Shown piece after piece: positions 9,558-15,110 of a stretch of DNA of 15,110 bases. Source of the DNA: Blastocladiella britannica. Lineage: Eukaryota; Blastocladiomycota; Blastocladiomycetes; Blastocladiales; Blastocladiaceae. The stretch covers positions 1-15,110 of the forward strand of contig MU624981.1 of the NCBI GenBank assembly GCA_025349905.2, read 5' to 3'. The notes below the pieces were generated by a model. That model worked only from the letters and a program-made list of their open reading frames with translations. It was not told where the DNA came from and ran no database searches. The translations under genes were made by a program, and so were the position numbers. Position 1 is the stretch's first letter. Each line of letters starts with the position of its first letter.

Positions 9558-9778
9558 ACCAATTTCTTCTTTAAATATATCAACTTGTACGTTTAAATCT
9601 TTTAATTTGGTTTTTTTTTTTGTATTGACTGTTTTTATGAATGTGGTCCACACTTGCTCTTCTCCTCCTCCTCTCCCTCGATTGAATGGATATTCTCTCT
9701 TTAGTCGCAGTTATTTCTTTTCTTTTCTTGCAAGAGTGTATTCCAGGAGATCTCTTTTGATCCACGTCACTTGAAAAC

Positions 9779-12251
9779 ATGGATCGCCTCCCATACGAGC
9801 TCCTGACGTCGGTGCTGGCCCACACGCACCCCAGCTCGCACCTGGCCGCCGCATTCGCCATCAATGACCCCGTGGTCGAGCTCTCATGGATCCGTTCGCT
9901 CATGGCCACCAGGACAACGCGCTACCAAGACGACCCTTTCCGCTACGCGCCATCGTCCATCCTGTGCGGGTTGCCCACGCCCGCCACCTCGCTCATGAAA
10001 CACTATATCGCTGATTTCCGACTCTATCTCGACCGGCGGCCTCACCCCTTTAGTGCTCATGGCAGCGTCACCAATTTCTTGCTTGCTCCCCACCAACTGG
10101 CTTGGTGCTCGGACCAGGGTGCACTGGACTACTCATTGGGACAGTGGCTGGCCCCGATCATCACCTACAACCCAGACTTGGAGTACCAGCAGTTCTCCAT
10201 TTCGGCCGCCCAAGAGGCCTTGTTCACGTTACCGCACTTGAGGGTGGTTCCCGAGGTGCTGCAATTACCTCTCCTGCACCTGCACTGCCACGATAGCGAG
10301 GGATTCGAGACCGTGGTGCGCCGACTGGTGGCGGGCGTGCCGCACTTGATCACTCATCAACGGCCACTGGTGCAGTGGATCCGATTGGCCCTCGACGACC
10401 AAGCTCCTGTCGCAGTTGAACAAGAGCAGTGGGACCCGCCCATCTTGGCCGCCACGCACACTACGTTGCCGTACTTTTGGGCCCTGGTGGCGGTCAGTGA
10501 GGGCCTTCTGTCGTCCCTCGAAATCCTGGTCGAGGTCGCTGGCGTCGATCGGGCCGAACTGACACGCATGCTTTCAGACCCGTGGCTCACTCGTATATTT
10601 TTCTTGCCGGTCCTGGGACTGAAATACGGCAACGCCGGCCGCGTGCTGCCCATGTGGCGGTGGCTAAGGGATGTCAGGTACGTGTACCCTGCGGCCGCTT
10701 GCGGATTGCTGGTAGCCCAGAGCCACGATCACAGCGATTACGATACCGTGCGGGTCATGGCGCTCGAGCACGATCTGCCGTACATTCTCGCGCTTGATGA
10801 TGACGATGATCACCAGGGGGTGCGCACGGACCACTTGAATACGGTACTTCGAAGCATCTCGCCGTACGCGGGCGACGGGCACTTTGACTTGCTTCCGGTC
10901 ATTGCCAGTGCAGGGATGGTCAGTGCGAGCACAGTCGGGACGTTTATGCGGTACGCGGTGAGAAACGTGTTCGGAACCGACGTGGATCGGGTGTTTCCAA
11001 TCATTGTTGCCGCCAGCGACTCGATTATTGGCGGAATTGAGGAGGTCATCTTGCTTGGTACGTCGTTTTTTTTTAAATGGAGTAATACTGTGGCTCATCG
11101 ATAATGAAATAGGTCTCTGTGGCGACACGCACCAGCAGCGAACCACGCTCAGGTTTGCGCATTATGCTCTCCCGCGCCGTCTCCCGCAGATCCTAGCCGC
11201 CAATGTCGCCACCCCGGGACTGATCGAGGTGCTTCTCGATCAGGACCAAGTGCGCCAGTCCATCGACTTGTCATTTCTGTGGCACGCGGTGCTGCGGCGC
11301 CGTACCCGTGGGTACATTATGGGTGTGCCGGGCGAAGAGTCGGTCGGGTACGCGCGCATCGTGCTGTACGGCATCAGCGGACGCGGGTCGCTGGGACACG
11401 CGGTGCAGGATAGCTTGAAGCGAATGACCGCCGCCGAGAAGTTCAAGCTGTTTCAGTTCACGGTGCGATTGTTGCCGAGCCTCAAGCTCGCGGACTTCAA
11501 CGACGAGGACCCGGTCCATCACGAGGAGGGTGCAGTCACTGGGTGGCCGGCGTGGCAAGTCGCCCTTGACTCGCTGCTCCCACCACTCTTACCGACCCCG
11601 ACGGAAAGTGACCTTATCACCCCACAACCGAACCTGGACCTGGACCTGGACCCAGCGATCGCAGCGTGGACCGAGCGCGCCACCGCCGAATGGACCGTCC
11701 CTGCCCCCGAAGAGCACGGTATCGTTCGACGCCCGGACCCCTGGCACGACCCGGCCACTGCACTCGCCGCGGCCTCTTTGCCGATCGACCCGCGCCGCCG
11801 CGGCCAGCTGGTCACGTATTGGACGGTGGCGCGGATCGCGACGTTGGAGCCGGCGGCAGTGCTGACCCGCGCGCGGTTCCGTGCCACGACTCCGCTGTGG
11901 GTCTGGCAACTGCAGATCGACCATGCTCGAGAATGTCCGGTGCGGACCGCGGCATTACCGGTCAAAATCAACCTGGCGATCATGGCCGCAATGCGTGGGG
12001 GCGCAAGCGCAGAGAAAATGACGGCGATGCTGAAAGTGCTGAGGCTGGCTGAGTTGACAGTGGAGCCGGTCGAGTCGGACGTTATTGTGTTTGAGAAGTG
12101 GCGGGACGAGGATAAGTTGGAGGCGAGGAAGAAGAATATGGAGAGACGGCCGGCGTTTAAGGTCGACTGGAAGGCAGTGCGCGTGATTGTGGCCCGGTCG
12201 CCGTCGGTGCTGACGGCGGTGCGCAAGGCCGGGGTCTTGCTTTACGAATAG
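9779..12251 (+). CDS. Unknown 805-residue helical protein, F-box-like N-terminus
   Basis: Two exons, 9779-11057 and 11113-12251, joined across a 55-nt intron (GTACGT donor, AATAG acceptor) whose phases agree. The start MDRLPYELLTSVLAHTHPSSHLAAAFA resembles the first helices of an F-box (LPxELLxxIL followed by a second helix), which in other proteins binds Skp1 in SCF ubiquitin ligases. The rest is predicted by eye to be mostly helical and rich in Leu, Ala, Trp and His, with no catalytic motif, membrane segment or signal peptide, and no clear consensus of ankyrin or leucine-rich repeats. An acidic DDDDDH run occurs near residue 341-346, and a DLDLDLD patch encoded by a short CCTGGA hexamer repeat lies near 11640. 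Large families of such divergent repeat proteins occur in zoosporic fungi, so a substrate-adaptor role is possible but unproven. Confidence 0.75.
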
Positions 12252-12494
12252 ACGTGCTTGCGCGAGTGAGACGCAACCATTGTGTAGATGTTTTTTTTTT
12301 GCACGTTTCTCTCTCGTTCGATTGCGACCACAACACGAAATATCTTGCTGGCCGGAGGACGCGACGGTCCCGGGGCCACGGCGGCGGCGACGGCCTTGTG
12401 TGTGCGCCTGCGCTCGTGTGGTGGTCGGCGTCCCTCCCTTCCGCGCGCCGCCGAAATTTTACATTAACAATGGCAGAACGAAATAACAAACCAG

Positions 12495-12931
12495 GATCAA
12501 GCTGTCAACGAGGAGGCCATCGCCATGTTTAAGCGTGTCTCTCGGGGCATCGGGTACGACAACACAACGTTATCAGTCTTTTTTATTTAAGTCCATTTTT
12601 TTTTTTTTGGCCTTGGCTCATCACGCATATATTTCCTTCCTTTAGCGGTGCTGCTGTTATGGACGCCCGTGCGCAAAAGCAATTTTTAGACGTTGTCCGC
12701 CGTCTGGGTGGTGGCGAATATTTTGCGGGCATGGCAGCAACTTGCGTCCGCGTCAGGGCGGCACCAGCTGGCACCACCAGCTGGCACCAACTCTGCCATC
12801 TATGGATTCCGCGCCGTACATGCCGTACGCGCCCACGCCGCATCCGCCCACGCGACCAGTGCTTGGATTCCGCACAGAACATGCAACCGATATACTTTAC
12901 GGACCTTGTTGTCCCGCCCAAATCAATATAA
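12495..12931 (+). pseudogene. Small gene of unresolved structure or gene remnant
   Basis: Two stretches look coding and splice cleanly: from GAT at 12495 to 12553 (DQAVNEEAIAMFKRVSRGIG) and from 12646 (GGAAVMDARAQKQFLDVVRR, then LGGGEYFAG), across a 92-nt intron 12554-12645. The family is not recognised. The 5' end is unclear. An ATG at 12470 (MAERNNKP) precedes the first block but is out of frame by one base. An ATG at 12525 is in frame and would give 104 residues ending at 12931. A further possibility is an upstream exon from ATG 12288 with a GTGCGC donor at 12402. After about 12730 the coding signal seems to leave the frame: another frame gives a proline-rich stretch (MDSAPYMPYAPTPHPPTRP), and a 13-bp tandem duplication lies here. 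Either the gene is decayed or the sequence contains small indels. Confidence 0.45.
12763..12788. repeat. 13-bp tandem duplication
   Basis: ACCAGCTGGCACC occurs twice back to back (12763-12775 and 12776-12788). Its length is not a multiple of three, so gain or loss of one copy changes the reading frame of the small gene that contains it. Confidence 0.9.
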
Positions 12932-13050
12932 CCATTTTTTTTCAACGTGGATCGCTTCCGTACTTTGAGCATACCATTTGCAAATGGGAGATGTATTGTC
13001 ATGGACGGAACGGGCAGCCTTCAGAGCAAACGGACAACTGCAGGACCGCA

Positions 13051-14211
13051 TCACCCAGGAAGCAAGAAGCACACGGACTTTTTCCGACGCGCGCCGCCGC
13101 CACTGGATCGGAGAGACGGTGGCGGCAGCTCCTTCTGTCCGTCCATTGTCGATGTGGAGGCGGTCGGCGGACTCATACTTCCCGCACATCCACTGCGTCG
13201 GATCGACGCGGACAGTGCTACTGCCGCAGAGGAGGGTGGCGATGGCATTGAAGACGACGTCGGCGATGGTGCCAGCCTCTGCAGAGCCGCGATCTTCCTC
13301 GTCAGTTCGCGCACGGGGACGCCAATTTCGCCCATGGCGCAGTGAATCGCGACCACTGCCACCGGCGCAGTCGCGGCCGCCACTATCGCTGTCGTCGTTG
13401 ATGGCGCGTGGGGTCGAGTGAGAGGCTTTGCGATCCACGACTGCTGTTGCTGTTGTCGATCGATTGGGATCGTGGACGACGACAGTGGTCCATTGGAAGC
13501 CGGTATGCCACCACTAGTGGCAGCGGCAGACCGACCCGGCACCGCTCCGGCCGACTCGACGCGCAAAAACGCCGCGGCAGCGTCACGGCGGCGGCGGCGG
13601 ATACGGTCCGAGGAGGAGTTTTCGGAACCTATGCGCACACTGGTGCGGTAGTGTGGTGACGGAGGCGGGAGCGCCGGGAGAGTCGCAGTCCATGCGTCGT
13701 GTCGGTGCTGCTGCTGCTGTTGCTGGGTAGGCGATGCAGCTCCATTTCGCTGCGGCGAACCCACAGGCGACGCTGCTGTTTTAGTGGGCGAGGACTTGAT
13801 GGGCGAAAGCGGTGGCTTGGTAGGCGACGACGTCGCTGATACTGGTAGCGGGTAACTGAGTGGATCGCGCCGGACAGGTCGCCGTAACGCACGGGTCAGC
13901 TCGTGCCGCATTTCACCAAACGAGAGGCTGGAGGTTCGCGACGTGAGCAGCGGAGCCAGTAGACTCGCGGCATCGGCGGCGGCCAGTGGGAGTGCTGACG
14001 TTGCTCCTTTGCTTGGATCCTCGACAACCACCACCACGCTTCGCTTTCCGGTCATAGTTGCTGGCGCATGGAGCGCTCCCGGAACCATTCGCTGGTGTTG
14101 CTGACGGATCGAAGCTTGCAGCGTGATTGGATCGGATCCAAGTGTTGCCGTGACCATTGCTGCTGCTCCTGGACCAATTCCAGCACCACCACCAGACGTT
14201 GCCATATTCAT
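13051..14211 (-). CDS. Unknown low-complexity protein with clustered SP sites
   Basis: A single open frame of 386 residues starting MNMATSGGG; the family is not recognised. Features in order: a short more ordered segment at about 91-118 (SSLSFGEMRHELTRALRRPV); six Ser-Pro pairs between residues 129 and 161, three of them full S-P-x-K sites of the kind cyclin-dependent kinases use; a six-Gln run at 163-168; a basic RIRRRRR at 203-209; a five-Gln run at 253-257; and a hydrophobic Ala/Val stretch at about 275-292 followed by an amphipathic helix (VRELTRKIAALQRL). Most of the chain is probably disordered. The basic patch and SP cluster suggest a nuclear or cell-cycle regulated protein, but this is inference. 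Ala/Ser/Pro-rich composition can create false long frames, so expression should be confirmed. The stop may be preceded by an unseen 3' intron. Confidence 0.55.
   Translation of the reverse strand: MNMATSGGGAGIGPGAAAMVTATLGSDPITLQASIRQQHQRMVPGALHAPATMTGKRSVVVVVEDPSKGATSALPLAAADAASLLAPLLTSRTSSLSFGEMRHELTRALRRPVRRDPLSYPLPVSATSSPTKPPLSPIKSSPTKTAASPVGSPQRNGAASPTQQQQQQHRHDAWTATLPALPPPSPHYRTSVRIGSENSSSDRIRRRRRDAAAAFLRVESAGAVPGRSAAATSGGIPASNGPLSSSTIPIDRQQQQQSWIAKPLTRPHAPSTTTAIVAAATAPVAVVAIHCAMGEIGVPVRELTRKIAALQRLAPSPTSSSMPSPPSSAAVALSASIRRSGCAGSMSPPTASTSTMDGQKELPPPSLRSSGGGARRKKSVCFLLPG
13708..13725 (-). repeat. Six-glutamine triplet run
   Basis: Five CAG codons and one CAA encode Gln 163-168 of the low-complexity protein. 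The run is the same CTG/CAG triplet type as in the zinc cluster gene. Confidence 0.85.
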
Positions 14212-14366
14212 TCGCTTTGATGTAGGCCAAAGTCTGAGAAAGAAGCCGTCGTGCTCGTCGAGTGCTCTGGTTGCGCGCTTGAATCAAATCCAGAAAATAT
14301 TGTATATTCAAGGGATCCAACTCAACAAGCAAACCAAAACGGATCCTCCTCGCCTTCCTTCAAAAA

Positions 14367-15110
14367 TCACAACCGAGAAACGCCAACCAACGTGCGCTCC
14401 CGCTGCGGGCGGACCAGCGGCGCCACAATCTGCAGCGTGATCCCCAGAACCGTGCGCGTGTTGCGCGGATCAATCAGTCCGTCGTCCTGCATCCGCGACG
14501 TGTTAAAGTACGCGTCCGACTCGCCATCGACAATCGACTGCAGCGCGGCTTTTTGCATGCCGAGTTTTTCTTCGTTGACCGGGCGGTTGGATCTAACGGT
14601 TATTCGATCGTGTGAGTCGCTTTGGATTTCGAATGATTGAAGAAAATGAGGGTGTACTTTTCCGCTGCTTGGCGAGCAATGATATCCATGACATTGGTCA
14701 ATTGCTCGGCGCCCTACCACCATTACCAAAAAGTTGCGTCAAATAAAAATAAAATCCCATAAACAAATGGAAAAGCATACCATGACCGAGCACTTGGAGT
14801 TGGGCCACGCAAACAAAAAGTTGGGTGCGTACGACCGACCCGCCATCGCATAGTTCCCGGCGCCATAACTGTTTCCAATAAAGATGGAAATCGCTGGCAC
14901 CTGGCGGTTGGAGACGGCGTTGATCATGAGCGATCCGGCCTTGATGATACCGTCTTCCTCGGCCGCCTTGCCGACCATGAATCCGGTAATGTTGTGGAAA
15001 AATACGAGCGGCGTTCCCCTGAACCCAATCGGTCAGAGATGACTGTCAAACGAAAACGAAAAAAAAAAATAGGTACCGAGCATTGCACAATTGAATGAAC
15101 TGGGCGGCCT
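14367..15110 (-). CDS. Acyl-CoA carboxylase carboxyltransferase subunit, methylcrotonoyl-CoA type (5' part outside window)
   Basis: This is the C-terminal part of a biotin-dependent carboxyltransferase; the start lies beyond 15110. Methylcrotonoyl-CoA carboxylase acts in mitochondrial leucine breakdown, where the beta subunit moves carboxylate from biotin to the acyl-CoA. Exons seen are 15110-15077, 15018-14781, 14713-14658 and 14592-14367, with introns of 58, 67 and 65 nt. Motifs in order are [22 protein letters not shown] ending before [22 protein letters not shown] (acyl-CoA/biotin site region with the glycine-rich SYGAGNY), [15 protein letters not shown], and [19 protein letters not shown], ending GVSRL where relatives often end GVFRM. 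WPN..SVMG and DDGxIDPxxTRxVLG favour the methylcrotonoyl/geranyl group over propionyl-CoA carboxylase beta. Substrate is therefore likely but not certain. Its stop lies 155 bp before the start of the next gene on the same strand. Confidence 0.92.

Noticed and set aside
12923..13438. Minus-strand frame of 171 codons
   Set aside because: Overlaps the SP-rich protein in another frame on the same strand and runs into AT-rich spacer; no motif.
14212..14362. Open minus-strand frame reading LDPLNIQYFLDLIQARNQ, upstream of the SP-rich protein
   Set aside because: It looks helix-like but has no ATG and no splice site joining it to the downstream frame; more likely 5' leader.
1..15110. tRNA, rRNA, CRISPR array, transposase, or viral genes
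   Set aside because: No T-loop or anticodon-stem patterns, spaced repeats, transposase or capsid motifs were seen on either strand.

Overview
This window is nuclear DNA from a eukaryote, almost certainly a fungus. It holds a six-cysteine zinc cluster regulator (a fungus-specific family), an ARE-type sterol O-acyltransferase, the 40S assembly factor LTV1, a mitochondrial complex I accessory subunit and the end of a biotin-dependent acyl-CoA carboxylase. Genes are GC-rich, closely packed on both strands, and interrupted by short AT-rich introns of about 55-92 nt. GC-rich coding sequence, many small introns and lineage-specific helical proteins would fit an early-diverging zoosporic fungus such as a blastocladiomycete, but that placement is inference only.

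Layout from left to right: a small unknown protein with a duplicated domain (+, 205-900); a 404-bp gap with no supported gene; a seven-exon sterol O-acyltransferase (+, 1305-3099); LTV1 in three exons (-, 5354-3163), convergent with the acyltransferase and only 63 bp from it; a six-exon Zn2Cys6 transcription factor of 1109 residues (-, 9100-5461), in tandem with LTV1; a 259-bp shared upstream region; the complex I B12/NDUFB3-like subunit (+, 9360-9557); an unrecognised 805-residue protein in two exons with an F-box-like start (+, 9779-12251); a small gene or gene remnant with an unresolved reading frame (+, about 12495-12931); a low-complexity protein with clustered CDK-type sites (-, 14211-13051); and the 3' end of a methylcrotonoyl-CoA-carboxylase-like carboxyltransferase (-, entering from beyond 15110 and ending at 14367).

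The genes do not form one pathway. Lipid storage, ribosome assembly, transcription, respiration and leucine or acyl-CoA breakdown sit side by side, as is usual in a compact fungal genome. I found no CRISPR array, transposon, tRNA or rRNA gene and no convincing new multi-gene system.

The items most worth a second look are: the duplicated domain in the first gene and the perfect inverted repeat upstream of it; a 17-nt micro-exon next to the active-site region of the acyltransferase; splice donors that are mostly GTAC rather than GTAAGT; similar T-tract/GGCC elements in the two longest confidently placed introns; and the broken-looking small gene with a 13-bp tandem duplication.
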